Positions 26,888 to 35,246 of a DNA stretch of 64,000 nt are shown here, piece after piece. Source of the stretch: Desulfofustis sp. PB-SRB1 (GTDB lineage Bacteria; Desulfobacterota; Desulfobulbia; Desulfobulbales; Desulfocapsaceae); the NCBI GenBank assembly GCA_016722945.1, contig JAEQMT010000038.1, forward strand, positions 124,001 to 188,000. The letters are read 5' to 3'. The notes below the pieces were generated by a model. It was not told the DNA's origin, did not search any database, and saw nothing but the letters and a program-made list of their open reading frames with translations. Position 1 is the stretch's first letter; each line of letters begins with the position of its first letter. The position numbers and the translations under genes were made by a program.

Positions 26888-27053
26888 AACCTCTCGTTTC
26901 CCCCTATGTGAAAGAGACGATCACGACACGAATGGTGGCAACGAATGACCTCACCTCTCACTCGCTTAAAAACAGGCAATTCTTACATCAGTTATCCGAA
27001 AAGTCCATTGGCAAGCAGAAAAAATTTGGAGTGAAAGAAGGACGGGCAACAGC

Positions 27054-27083
27054 AAAAACCCCGCCGGGCGGGCCAGCGGGGTT
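27054..27083 (-). terminator. Intrinsic terminator of the small zinc-ribbon gene
   Basis: On the minus strand AACCCCGC pairs with GCGGGGTT followed by TTT, eight bases after the stop codon at 27092. The loop is GGCCCGCCCG-like. Good classical terminator. Confidence 0.75.
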
Positions 27084-27091
27084 GGGTGAAA

Positions 27092-27262
27092 TCAGCTCAT
27101 TTTTCGCGGGTTGCAGACATTTTCGGCTTTGGCGACGCTGCGTCCGCAATTCTGGCAATAGTGGGTGGCTGGTTCAATCAGAGCTATATAGGCCGGCGGA
27201 TTTTTTACATGTAGTTCGTCCGCGACGTGAGCGCATAAGGTTTTCTGTTCGGTGTCACTCAT
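27092..27262 (-). CDS. Small zinc-ribbon-like protein
   Basis: 56 residues from the ATG at 27262. It contains CxxC in HYCQNCGRSVAK and a following ENVCNPRKM, the pattern of small single-knuckle proteins common in sulfate reducers as I recall. The longer frame to 27460 runs through the TIR element and is not credible. It precedes a good terminator. Function unknown; the Cys arrangement suggests metal binding. Confidence 0.65.
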   Translation of the reverse strand: MSDTEQKTLCAHVADELHVKNPPAYIALIEPATHYCQNCGRSVAKAENVCNPRKMS

Positions 27263-27286
27263 AATGGATAGCTCGTTACATGTTAT

Positions 27287-27425
27287 GGGAACCTTGAAAA
27301 ATGGCCTTTTCCCCCAATCTCCGCGTTGCTCAAAAAATTTTATCCTGGCAATATCAGCCCTGCCTGCGGTAGAATTTTCCTCGCGCCTTGACCTTGAACC
27401 AAAAATCTCATTTTTCAAGGCTCCC
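27287..27425. repeat. 139-bp MITE-like element with 17-bp terminal inverted repeats
   Basis: Left end GGGAACCTTGAAAAATG (27287-27303), right end the inverse of GGGAGCCTTGAAAAATG (27409-27425), one mismatch. TTAT flanks both sides (27283-27286 and 27426-27429), a likely target duplication. It abuts the stop codon of the HAD gene and contains no coding sequence. Confidence 0.75.
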
Positions 27426-28094
27426 TTATGTTTTGACCGCGCCGACACCATCGTCAACACGAGCTCTGTAAGAGATGGTAGCTATCTGTCCATAAGTGTC
27501 AAGCAAACTGGATATATCCGTTTCAAGCTCTGCCGCCCCGGTAAATACCAGTCCATGCATGCCCACCGCCCGGGCGGCGGCAACGTGGCCGGCCGTGTCA
27601 TCGATAAAAATCGCTTCTGCCGCGCGGACGCCAAGTCTTTCAAGGGTTAGTCGGTAGATGCGTGGGTCCGGCTTGGCACGCCCCACTTCAGCGGAACAGA
27701 TAATTACATCAAAAAGTGAATCGATTTCCCACTCCACAAGCCAGCCCCTCAGTCCCGGCGGGTGATTGGAAAGCAGCGCCAGCATCAGTCGGCCATGATA
27801 TACGTGAAGCAACTCACGAACCGCCTCGTTGATGCGTTCGGCCTCGTAGTAGCGTTTCTGAAAATTCTCGATCTCAGCCGCTGTACGCAGGTTGAGAGCA
27901 GGGCCGACCGCCTGCCAGTATTGATCCATACTGAGCTCTCCCACCAATGCGCGGTGCCAGTGGGGAGAGTCGAACATAATGGCGTTGATGGTGTCCGGCG
28001 CCAGCCCCAGATCGCGCTCATAGGCGCGAAACAGCTCCGGCGGCTTCCAGGCGGAGATTACCCGGCCAAAGTCGAAGATCAGCGCCTTGATCAC
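27426..28094 (-). CDS. HAD-superfamily hydrolase
   Basis: About 222 residues from a GTG at 28094, preceded by CAGGAG; an upstream GTG at 28106 is less well placed. Motif I is LIFDFGRVIS (D-x-G), motif II ALLSNHPP, motif III KPDPRIY, motif IV FIDDTAGHV, so the active site is complete apart from the second motif I Asp being replaced by Gly, as in the DFGGV subgroup of Cof/HAD-IA relatives. It may be a small-molecule phosphatase. It is 12 bases after the inositol-1-phosphate synthase gene, the last in the 11-gene operon, and could remove the phosphate from an inositol-phosphate conjugate, the role of the still unidentified phosphatase step in mycothiol synthesis. That role is inference. Confidence 0.8.
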   Translation of the reverse strand: MIKALIFDFGRVISAWKPPELFRAYERDLGLAPDTINAIMFDSPHWHRALVGELSMDQYWQAVGPALNLRTAAEIENFQKRYYEAERINEAVRELLHVYHGRLMLALLSNHPPGLRGWLVEWEIDSLFDVIICSAEVGRAKPDPRIYRLTLERLGVRAAEAIFIDDTAGHVAAARAVGMHGLVFTGAAELETDISSLLDTYGQIATISYRARVDDGVGAVKT

Positions 28095-28118
28095 AACTCC
28101 TGGCACAGGGCAGGCCGC

Positions 28119-29225
28119 TTAATTGCGCATGGTGCCGTCGATGAAACGATCCACCATACGATGCGCTTCGTCGTCCGGCACCTGGCGAGGCGGATGTTTG
28201 CAGAAATAAGCTGATGGTCCTTCCAGGACTCCTGATAAACCACGATCCAGGGCCAGTTGGGCGCAGCGGATGGCATCTATCACCACGCCGGCGGAGTTGG
28301 GTGAATCCTCCACCGAAAGGCGCAGTTCCAGGTTCATGGCAACGTCACCAAAGAGTCTTCCCTCCATGCGGATAAAGCCGATCTTGTTGTCTCCCTGCCA
28401 GGGTACGTAGTCACTGGGGCCGATGTGAATGTCGGCTGCATTGAGACGTTTTTTCGCCACCGCCTGCACCGCCTCGGTTTTGGACTCTTTTTTAGAAGAG
28501 AGACGGCCTCTGTCCAGCATGTTGAGAAAATCGGTGTTGCCGCCGGTGTTGAGCTGATAGGTACGGTCCAGTTTGACGCCGCGCCGTCTGAATAGATCGG
28601 TAAGGGCGCGATGGACAATGGTGGCGCCCAGCTGCGACTTGACATCATCACCGATCAGCGGCAGCCCCCGCTCGCTGAACCTGGCCGCCCACTGTTCATC
28701 ACTGGCGATGAACACGGGAATACAGTTTACCACCGCAAGGCCCGCCGCCAGCGCGCATTCCATGTAGAACTCGGTGGCCCGCTGGGCGCCTACCGGCAGA
28801 AAATTGACCATAACGCGGGCGCCGCTTCGCCGCAGCTCATCGATAATTGCCTCTTGTTCCCGATCATCGCTCAGAGCCGGATCAAATCGTCGCTCCACAT
28901 CATAGTCGCTCATGTGTGCGGCAACCCCATCCAGAGTAGCTCCCATACTCACCGCAACTCCGGATGCAGGCAGGTACCTCTGAAACACCGTTGTGCAATT
29001 GGGCGGCTGGAAAATCGCCTCGCTTAGATCTCTGCCAACCTTGCGCCGATCCACATCAAAGGCCGCCGCCACCTCGATATCGCCGGGCCGGTAGTCGCCA
29101 ATCCGCCAATGCATCAGGCCGATGGCCTCATTCTCAGACTGATTGCGATAGTAGTGAATTCCCTGGATCAAGGCGCTGGCGCAATTGCCGACCCCGACAA
29201 CGGCGATTTTAACGGTATTCATCAT
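28119..29225 (-). CDS. ino1: Myo-inositol-1-phosphate synthase
   Basis: 368 residues, the length of the actinobacterial/archaeal type. NAD-binding motif VGVGNCASALIQGI is at residues 8-21; SMGATLDGVAAHMSDYDVERRFDP, NFLPVGAQRATEFY, GDDVKSQLGATIVHRAL, LNTGGNTDFLNMLDRGRLSSKKESK and GPSDYVPWQGDNKIGFIRMEG are conserved family blocks including the catalytic Lys residues. It converts glucose-6-phosphate to 1L-myo-inositol-1-phosphate. Immediate neighbours are a PIG-L deacetylase and a GT4 glycosyltransferase, the same partnership as in mycothiol synthesis, and it lies in a closely coupled operon. Confidence 0.94.
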   Translation of the reverse strand: MMNTVKIAVVGVGNCASALIQGIHYYRNQSENEAIGLMHWRIGDYRPGDIEVAAAFDVDRRKVGRDLSEAIFQPPNCTTVFQRYLPASGVAVSMGATLDGVAAHMSDYDVERRFDPALSDDREQEAIIDELRRSGARVMVNFLPVGAQRATEFYMECALAAGLAVVNCIPVFIASDEQWAARFSERGLPLIGDDVKSQLGATIVHRALTDLFRRRGVKLDRTYQLNTGGNTDFLNMLDRGRLSSKKESKTEAVQAVAKKRLNAADIHIGPSDYVPWQGDNKIGFIRMEGRLFGDVAMNLELRLSVEDSPNSAGVVIDAIRCAQLALDRGLSGVLEGPSAYFCKHPPRQVPDDEAHRMVDRFIDGTMRN

Positions 29226-29237
29226 GTGCTCCCTGCT

Positions 29238-29936
29238 TCATCCCGGCATCACCACGGTATGGAAGGCCTCGGCCAGCTCGAACGAACTGCCCTGGGCATG
29301 TTTCCGGCATCGCTGGCGCAGCCACTCTTCCAGATTGCCGCCGCCAATCCCTTCTATCTGGCTTACATGACAGCGCAGGGCGGCAAGCTTGAGATCGAAG
29401 GTTTCGGCGATGTCAACCTGATGATTGACATCCTCAGTGCCAAAGAAATAGAGCTCCTTTACCTTGTGCGGCTCGAGCCCCTCGGCCAGCATATCCGGAT
29501 ATGCCAGGTGATCGCGGGCATAGGGGAAACTTGCATCCACCACCACCTGGCCAAGGATACGATGGTCACGATGCCAGACATAGCGACGATAGGGGTCAGT
29601 GCTCACCACGATATCGGGACGATAGGTGCGAATCTGGCGCACGATCAACTCACGAAATTCAGCTGTCTCTTCAAGCTGCTGATCCGGCAATCCGAGAAAA
29701 TCGACGAATGACACCCCCAAGGTGCGGGCGGCGGCCCGTTGTTCCTCCTGGCGGATGCGGGCAAGTTCGACCGGATCGACGGAGCGGTCGCCACTGCCCT
29801 TGTCGCCGTTGGTGCAGACCACGTACCCTACCGATCTACCCTCCTCTATCCAGCCGCCGATGGTTCCCGCCGCGCCAAATTCGGCGTCATCAGGGTGGGC
29901 GATTATTACCAATACATCGATGCTATGGGTGGTCAT
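29238..29936 (-). CDS. PIG-L family N-acetylglucosaminyl deacetylase (MshB/BshB-like)
   Basis: 232 residues. The family signature AHPDDAEFGAAGTI holds the zinc ligands His-Asp-Asp, and the third ligand His is in RRYVWHRDHRILGQ (HxxH). CTNGDKGSGD and FLGLPDQQL are typical. These enzymes remove the acetyl group from GlcNAc attached to inositol (MshB), malate (BshB) or phosphatidylinositol. Given the adjacent inositol-phosphate synthase and GT4 gene, GlcNAc-inositol is the natural candidate substrate. The gene starts 18 bases after the glycosyltransferase stop. Confidence 0.9.
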   Translation of the reverse strand: MTTHSIDVLVIIAHPDDAEFGAAGTIGGWIEEGRSVGYVVCTNGDKGSGDRSVDPVELARIRQEEQRAAARTLGVSFVDFLGLPDQQLEETAEFRELIVRQIRTYRPDIVVSTDPYRRYVWHRDHRILGQVVVDASFPYARDHLAYPDMLAEGLEPHKVKELYFFGTEDVNHQVDIAETFDLKLAALRCHVSQIEGIGGGNLEEWLRQRCRKHAQGSSFELAEAFHTVVMPG

Positions 29937-29954
29937 GGTTTCGAGCTCGCTTTC

Positions 29955-31172
29955 TTATGTTTCTTGGTTTCCTTCACGTTGTTGTAAGGCCTGAAGATAA
30001 GCATCCAGGAGCCGCTCAGCCACCACCGGCCAGGCAAAGCCCGTCACCGTGGCACGAATCGTGGCGGGCTCAGCCCGTTGTGCGATCGCAAGACACTGGT
30101 CAACGGCCTCGGCTAGACCATCATGGTCACCAGGTTCGGCAAGCCAGCCATTGCGGCCGGGCGCAAGTATCTCGGCACTGATGCCAACCCGGGTGGCCGC
30201 CACCGGCACTCCACAGGCCAAAGCCTCGAGCACGGTCAGGCCAAAGCTCTCGTAGTGCGAGGAGATCACCAGACAATCAGCCCGCCCGTAGTGATCGGCC
30301 ATGGATTCGTGAGGTACCGGCCCGAGATACCGAAGCGACTCATGCACACCGAATTCTTCCGCCATGTTTTGCAGCCGCCAGTGCGATGCGCTGTCGATGC
30401 CGTCGCCACCGATCAGGGTCAGACGGGCCGGCCGCCGCTTCAAGAGGGTGCGCAGCGCCGCCAGCAGCACCTCCACGCCCTTCATACCATCGAACCTGCC
30501 GACGAACAGCAGCTCCGCCGTCTCTTTCTTTTTTCTATCGGTCGCCGGTATAAAGTGCGCGATATCAACCCCACACGGCACCCGCACGATATTTGTGGCG
30601 CCAAGCTGCCGGTATCGAGCCTCCTCGGCAGCGGTCGGGGCCAGCAGCAGATCACCGCCGGTCATCAGCCGGTGCTCGGCAGCAAGCCGCACCTCTGATT
30701 CGCGGTGATTCTTTACAACCGCTGTTTTAGCCGCCGCCAGAGTATGAAAACTCACCACATGGGGGCAGCGCCAGCGCCTTGCGAGCAGGTTTCCCAGCAG
30801 AGCTGAGATCCAGTAATTGCTGTGAATTACCTGGTACTCACGGCCGTTTTGCTGCCGATAGCTGTCAATTTCATGGGCACAGCCATTACCATAATGCCAC
30901 AACTGCTCCTTTTCCGGTTTATCGTGCACCCCGAGAGGCTGGATCAGCACTAGCAGGACGTTTTTACTCACCACCTGTACGGTGGGTTCATCCGGACTCG
31001 GTCGCCAGGTGAAGATATCCACCTGGTGGCCGCTCTCACCCAATTGCTTTGCCATCTCTCGCACGTACACACTCATTCCGCCGGTGTCTTGTGTACCCAG
31101 CCGGCCGAACGGGCTTGAGTGGACGCTGAGCATCGCCACGTTGCAGGTAGCGCCACACTGTTCTACCGCCAT
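29955..31172 (-). CDS. GT4-family glycosyltransferase, MshA-like
   Basis: 405 residues with the two Rossmann domains of GT-B enzymes. N-terminal domain: VAMLSVHSSPFGRLGTQDTGGMSVYVREMAKQLGESGHQVDIFTW, strikingly close to MshA's pattern HTSPLxQPGTGDAGGMNVYV; nucleotide-sugar domain: LLFVGRFDGMKGVEVLLAAL, and the E-x7-E catalytic motif in YESFGLTVLEALACGVPVAATRVG. The family uses UDP-GlcNAc and inositol-1-phosphate in actinobacteria. It overlaps the acyltransferase stop by ten bases and is followed by the deacetylase and inositol-phosphate synthase. Confidence 0.88.
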   Translation of the reverse strand: MAVEQCGATCNVAMLSVHSSPFGRLGTQDTGGMSVYVREMAKQLGESGHQVDIFTWRPSPDEPTVQVVSKNVLLVLIQPLGVHDKPEKEQLWHYGNGCAHEIDSYRQQNGREYQVIHSNYWISALLGNLLARRWRCPHVVSFHTLAAAKTAVVKNHRESEVRLAAEHRLMTGGDLLLAPTAAEEARYRQLGATNIVRVPCGVDIAHFIPATDRKKKETAELLFVGRFDGMKGVEVLLAALRTLLKRRPARLTLIGGDGIDSASHWRLQNMAEEFGVHESLRYLGPVPHESMADHYGRADCLVISSHYESFGLTVLEALACGVPVAATRVGISAEILAPGRNGWLAEPGDHDGLAEAVDQCLAIAQRAEPATIRATVTGFAWPVVAERLLDAYLQALQQREGNQET

Positions 31173-32173
31173 TTAATCACGACCTTTGCCAATGCCACCG
31201 TACCGGCGCCAAGCCGAAATTTGTATGGCTCAGCACCATTGAGAAAATCAAATACCGTGCACCCGGATTCAATGGCGTGGTCAATCATCATTACCTTACT
31301 AATGGTGCCGATGGAGAGCACTTTGAAATCGACATTAAAGCCATTGTTGTAGAGATAGAGGGTAGTGCCGTCCTTCATGCAGAAGGTGGTGGCAGCAGGC
31401 ACGCCGTCAATCTCCACCACCTGCAGAACCAGCATCCCCGCCGTCGCCAGGTTATGGGCAAGGCGCCTGAAAAAAATTTCCCGGGCGGGAGTCATAAAGC
31501 CCTGCTTATCGGTACGGCTCGCCCTGAACTGCATGAAAAACAGATCAAGCGCCGTGTCCACCTCAGCGCCGCCGTCAATCAGCCGCCGGCTCACCACGCC
31601 GGCCTCGTGAAGCCGCCTGAATTTGCGGCGAACCTCGTGGCGCTGCTTGGTGCTGAGCATCCCCAGATACTCATCCCAACTGCGCGGCAGGGCAAGGGGC
31701 GCGGCCACCCCGGCGGACTCCACCGCCACTGTAGCGCCAGCTGCTTTGGCAGTTGGCACCAGGTGGTTCAACAGCACTGAGCCGGGCCGCACCGCATGTG
31801 CACTAAACTCTTGCAGTTCCCGCTCACCCAGAAAATTCAGGACTGCCTCGGCTGCATCTTTTTCATAACCGGTCGCCACGGCAATATCCACATGATCACA
31901 CAGATCGTCGGAACCGATCATTGCGGCGGTATCTCCCCGCACCATCAGCGGCACCACGGCAACCGGTTCAGCGCCCTTATCGACCCGCACAACCAACCAG
32001 GAGTACGGCTCCCCGAGACTATCCCACCAGGCCCGCAGCCACGGCTCACTTACAAACGGTCCGCTCCCTTGCCACAGGTGCTGATTCGTGTGGTACAGCC
32101 GGGCAAGTTCAGCGGCGTCAAGCGCGGTAAGATTCAGATGCCTGTCCCGATTTTTTCGCGTTGACCCCATCAA
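31163..32173 (-). CDS. GNAT/FemAB-fold acyltransferase (Acetyltransf_6, CelD-like)
   Basis: 336 residues. It shows features of the CelD/FemAB-like GNAT family: LWQGSGPFVSEPWLRAWWDSLGEPYSWLVV.., the basic pattern WDEYLGMLSTKQRHEVRRKFRRLHEAG and LYLYNNGFNVDFKVLSIGTISKVMMIDHAIESGCTVFDFLNGAEPYK near the C-terminus. Members transfer acyl groups from acyl-CoA or aminoacyl groups from tRNA. In the operon it is the only candidate for an MshD-like N-acylation step, or alternatively for an aminoacyl transfer that would replace MshC. It overlaps both neighbours' reading frames, indicating translational coupling. Confidence 0.75.
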   Translation of the reverse strand: MMGSTRKNRDRHLNLTALDAAELARLYHTNQHLWQGSGPFVSEPWLRAWWDSLGEPYSWLVVRVDKGAEPVAVVPLMVRGDTAAMIGSDDLCDHVDIAVATGYEKDAAEAVLNFLGERELQEFSAHAVRPGSVLLNHLVPTAKAAGATVAVESAGVAAPLALPRSWDEYLGMLSTKQRHEVRRKFRRLHEAGVVSRRLIDGGAEVDTALDLFFMQFRASRTDKQGFMTPAREIFFRRLAHNLATAGMLVLQVVEIDGVPAATTFCMKDGTTLYLYNNGFNVDFKVLSIGTISKVMMIDHAIESGCTVFDFLNGAEPYKFRLGAGTVALAKVVIKWR

Positions 32174-33204
32174 CCACCCGTACGTGGTACCAGCACCGAC
32201 GTCATGGTCCGGGCGGCCTTATCCATCGCATCCAGTACCAGCAGATTGGCAATGGATTCGGACACGGGCTGCTCGTTGATCGCCCCATCACAAACCACAT
32301 CACGAAAATGCTCGACAAGCAGCTGATATTCATCCGCCCCCGGTATACGAAGCCGTTCCCCCTCTTCCTGATCACCACGGCGGATCGTCAGGTATGCGTC
32401 CTGCTCCCAGGGAATAAAGGTGTTGTGCGGCAGTTCAATGGCGCCCTTGCCGCCGACCACGGTAAAACTCTGTTGCAGTCCGGCGCCAAAACTCACCTCT
32501 ATGGAGGCCAGTGCATCGCTGCCGAATCGCAGGTTGCCCACCAGGTGAATATCAGCCCCACCGACATTATGATACAAGGCGGCCGCCTGGACGATATCGG
32601 GTTCCGCACCCAGCAGCCAGCGGGCCGCGCTGACACAATAGCACCCCACATCGAGCAGCGCGCCGCCGCCCTGTTCCCGAATCAGCCGGTAATTATCGGT
32701 GCTATCCAGCAGATGCTCATCCATGCTGAAACAAAAGGCGGCCCGCACCAGTTTTGCCGCACCGATTGCCCCCTCATCAACCAGCGCCTTGACGCGCCGG
32801 GAACGGGGGTGAAAGCGGTACATCATCGCCTCCATGAGCACCACCTCCGCTGCCGCCGCCGCATCGGCCATGGTACGCGCCTGGGAGGCATTGCCGGCCA
32901 GCGGTTTTTCACACAATACATGCTTGCCCGCCGCCACAGCGGCCAGGGTGACGGGAAGATGCAGATGGTTGGGTAGCGGCAGATACACTGCATCTACCTC
33001 GGGATCGACCAGAAGATCGCGGTAATCCTCATAAAGACGCGCGATACCATACTGGGTGACCAGTTCGGCGGCCTCGTGGGGGCGGCTGGTGGCCAGCGCA
33101 TGAATGATGCAGCCGGGCGTCTTGGCGATGGCCGGCAACATGCATTTGCGGCCAATCAGCGCATTGCCGATGATCCCCCAGCGTAGCTCAGATGCCATCG
33201 TCAT
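32170..33204 (-). CDS. Gfo/Idh/MocA-family oxidoreductase
   Basis: 344 residues. The N-terminal Rossmann fold has RWGIIGNALIGRKCMLPAIAKTPG (GxGxxG-like with Asn-Ala replacing Gly), and EKPLAGNASQARTM corresponds to the conserved EKP motif that carries the catalytic Lys. The C-terminal alpha/beta domain begins near residue 130. These enzymes oxidise or reduce hydroxyl groups of sugars or inositols with NAD(P). The linkage to inositol-phosphate synthase suggests action on inositol or an inositol glycoside. It overlaps the acyltransferase start by four bases. Confidence 0.87.
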   Translation of the reverse strand: MTMASELRWGIIGNALIGRKCMLPAIAKTPGCIIHALATSRPHEAAELVTQYGIARLYEDYRDLLVDPEVDAVYLPLPNHLHLPVTLAAVAAGKHVLCEKPLAGNASQARTMADAAAAAEVVLMEAMMYRFHPRSRRVKALVDEGAIGAAKLVRAAFCFSMDEHLLDSTDNYRLIREQGGGALLDVGCYCVSAARWLLGAEPDIVQAAALYHNVGGADIHLVGNLRFGSDALASIEVSFGAGLQQSFTVVGGKGAIELPHNTFIPWEQDAYLTIRRGDQEEGERLRIPGADEYQLLVEHFRDVVCDGAINEQPVSESIANLLVLDAMDKAARTMTSVLVPRTGG

Positions 33205-33237
33205 GCTCCCGGCACCGGTTTGGAGATTGATAATTGG

Positions 33238-34527
33238 TCATGACAGCTCAGCTGGTTCGGTAAACCGCCAGGTGGTCTCCCCCACCGTATCTTCCACCAC
33301 GATACCCGCATCACTGAGGATGTCGCGCAGACTATCGGCCATTGCATAATCCCCATCGTTACGGCACCGCTGTCTGATTGCCAGCATCTCTTCTACCAGG
33401 GGTTTCACCAGCTCAGCACGAACAGCCTGAGTCAAGACCGGGCGCATCGCCAATGAAACCAGCAGCTCGCGGAACAGATCCCGGGCCTGGGCGATGCTCT
33501 GCGCATCCACGCCCTGCTCTTGTCCCTGCCAGAGTAAACGGTCAATCTCCAGCAGGGCGGCTGCCGCCGGCTCCATCTCGGCGGCTGCAGAGCGGTCATT
33601 GAAGTCACGTTCTAAGCGGTGAAAAACGGTCCAGAAATCCTCTCTCTCCTGAGGTTCTATAACTTCGGTATTTGCCGGTGCAACGGGCAGCGCTGTCGCC
33701 CTTTCACCCCGCAACAATCCCAGAGGATACGATGTTCCCGGGTTGAACACTGCCGTTTCACCGCCGGTCACCAGACTCACCGTGCCGACGCCGCGCACGC
33801 TGAAACAATCCCGATCCAGATCGATAAGGCAGGCGGTGTGTTCATCCAGGCCGAGAACGGCAAGCGGCTGGGCAAGGCCAGCAACCATCCCAGCAAAACG
33901 AATAGTCCCCATATAGCAACGGCGGGTGTCGTGGGTGCCGCCCTCGGCATTGTTCCAGTGTGGGACAACGATGAGATCAAGGCCGAACTCGCCAAGAATG
34001 TCAAGCCCGTCTATCCAGTGAGGTTTTTGGCCGACCTTGTATATCTCATACACCGGCAGGGTGTATCGTCCCATGGTAATGGCGGCGGCACTGGCGGCGG
34101 CAAGGCAACCGCCGCGCTTCACCAGGTCGGTGATAATGGCGGGAATGGCGGTTGGCCGGAGCTGTTCCACCGTATAGGTAGGGCTGCCCGGCCCCAGCAA
34201 GAGATAATCCGCCTGGCGCAACTGGGCGTAGGCGGCATGGCGGTTGGTTTCGGAGATGGATTCATTGGATTTGAAGGAGGCGACGTGTAGCGGGTAGCCA
34301 ACCCGGTTACGGAAATAGTCAACGGCAGTGGCGCCAATCTGATCGGCATTGAGTTGAAACCCCGCCGGCGTATCGAGAAAAGTGGCCATCGGCCGCTCTC
34401 CAAGACCACGCAAAAGTCCCTTATGGACCTCCACCATGGAAGCGGTGAGTTCGCCGGAGCCCATCAGGGCGATAGTGCCGGGCCGGTGCTGGTTATCAGT
34501 GGCAGCTACATCCATCAACGCTTTCAT
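33238..34527 (-). CDS. Peptidase-S51-like domain fused to a cysteinyl-tRNA-synthetase-type C-terminal domain
   Basis: 429 residues. The N-terminal 270 resemble the type 1 glutamine amidotransferase-like/peptidase S51 fold: TIALMGSGELTASMVEVHKGLL, LLLGPGSPTYTVEQLR and the nucleophile-elbow equivalent GCLAAASAAAITMG (Ser kept but GxSAG replaced). The C-terminal 130 residues look like the DALR/C-terminal end of cysteinyl-tRNA synthetase: RLERDFNDRSAAAEMEPAAAALLEIDRLL and, at the end, MLAIRQRCRNDGDYAMADSLRD then AGIVVEDTVGETTWRF. No CysS catalytic HIGH/KMSKS motif is present. CysS-type enzymes include MshC, the ligase that adds cysteine in mycothiol synthesis, so this fusion is notable in an operon with MshA-, MshB- and Ino1-like genes. 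Confidence 0.82.
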   Translation of the reverse strand: MKALMDVAATDNQHRPGTIALMGSGELTASMVEVHKGLLRGLGERPMATFLDTPAGFQLNADQIGATAVDYFRNRVGYPLHVASFKSNESISETNRHAAYAQLRQADYLLLGPGSPTYTVEQLRPTAIPAIITDLVKRGGCLAAASAAAITMGRYTLPVYEIYKVGQKPHWIDGLDILGEFGLDLIVVPHWNNAEGGTHDTRRCYMGTIRFAGMVAGLAQPLAVLGLDEHTACLIDLDRDCFSVRGVGTVSLVTGGETAVFNPGTSYPLGLLRGERATALPVAPANTEVIEPQEREDFWTVFHRLERDFNDRSAAAEMEPAAAALLEIDRLLWQGQEQGVDAQSIAQARDLFRELLVSLAMRPVLTQAVRAELVKPLVEEMLAIRQRCRNDGDYAMADSLRDILSDAGIVVEDTVGETTWRFTEPAELS

Positions 34528-35246
34528 CCGTGGCCGAGGTTAACCCGGAGCCAGGCCGCCGGGATAGTCTCACCGGAGGATGCCGTAATCAGGCCCGATT
34601 CATCCTCAAGCAGTACGCCGCCACCGCCGTATACCCGCCAGTCGCCGGTATCGCCGTCGTTGATCAGTGCCGTCTCTTCGTCAACCCCAAGTAAGGTAGT
34701 GTTCGGCAGGGCCTTGCGCAGCGGCGCCCGCCATCTATTGCCGAAGGTGTTGAGGTGAGGGATGAAGCAGGTTCCGGCAACCAGTGCCAGGCCGGGCCTT
34801 ACCGAATCGGTTCGGGGGTCGAAGAGATGCTCGCACAGCACCATCGCCCCGGCGCTGCTGCCGCCGATTACCGCCCCGCCCGACCAGGCCGCCAGTATCG
34901 CCCGCCATACCAGAGATTTTTGTAATACATCCAATAAATAACCGGGAAACCCTCCCAGCAGATAGATAAGCGTACCCTCGGCAACGCCTGTGGCAAGGCG
35001 CTCATCGTTGGCCGAGGATTGATCGATCACCGGTGAACACCGCACCTCTTTTGCACCCACCGACTTGAACCAGGCCACTGCCCGGGCGCCGGCCCGTTCA
35101 TGGTTATTGTCCGGGGCCGCCGCCGCAACAATAATAACAACCCGCGCCTCAGCGCCACCGGCCAATAAGACGGCCCGCTCATCAGCCGCCGCCATGGCGC
35201 CGCCGAACTCGGCGCCGCCGGCCAGAAGAACACAACCTCTACTCAT
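34524..35246 (-). CDS. Peptidase-S51-like (cyanophycinase/DppE-like) protein
   Basis: 240 residues with the S51 fold: VLLAGGAEFGGAMAAADERAVLLAGG at the N-terminus, LIYLLGGFPGYLLDVL, and the nucleophile elbow IGGSSAGAMVLCEHLFDPRT with an intact GxSAGA serine. The His could be in FIPHLNTFGNRWRAPLR. Family members hydrolyse alpha-aspartyl dipeptides or cyanophycin; some are of unknown role. It overlaps the fused S51/CysS-tail gene start by four bases and the aldo/keto reductase-like gene by four, so the two S51-like proteins may form a heteromeric enzyme. Confidence 0.82.
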   Translation of the reverse strand: MSRGCVLLAGGAEFGGAMAAADERAVLLAGGAEARVVIIVAAAAPDNNHERAGARAVAWFKSVGAKEVRCSPVIDQSSANDERLATGVAEGTLIYLLGGFPGYLLDVLQKSLVWRAILAAWSGGAVIGGSSAGAMVLCEHLFDPRTDSVRPGLALVAGTCFIPHLNTFGNRWRAPLRKALPNTTLLGVDEETALINDGDTGDWRVYGGGGVLLEDESGLITASSGETIPAAWLRVNLGHG

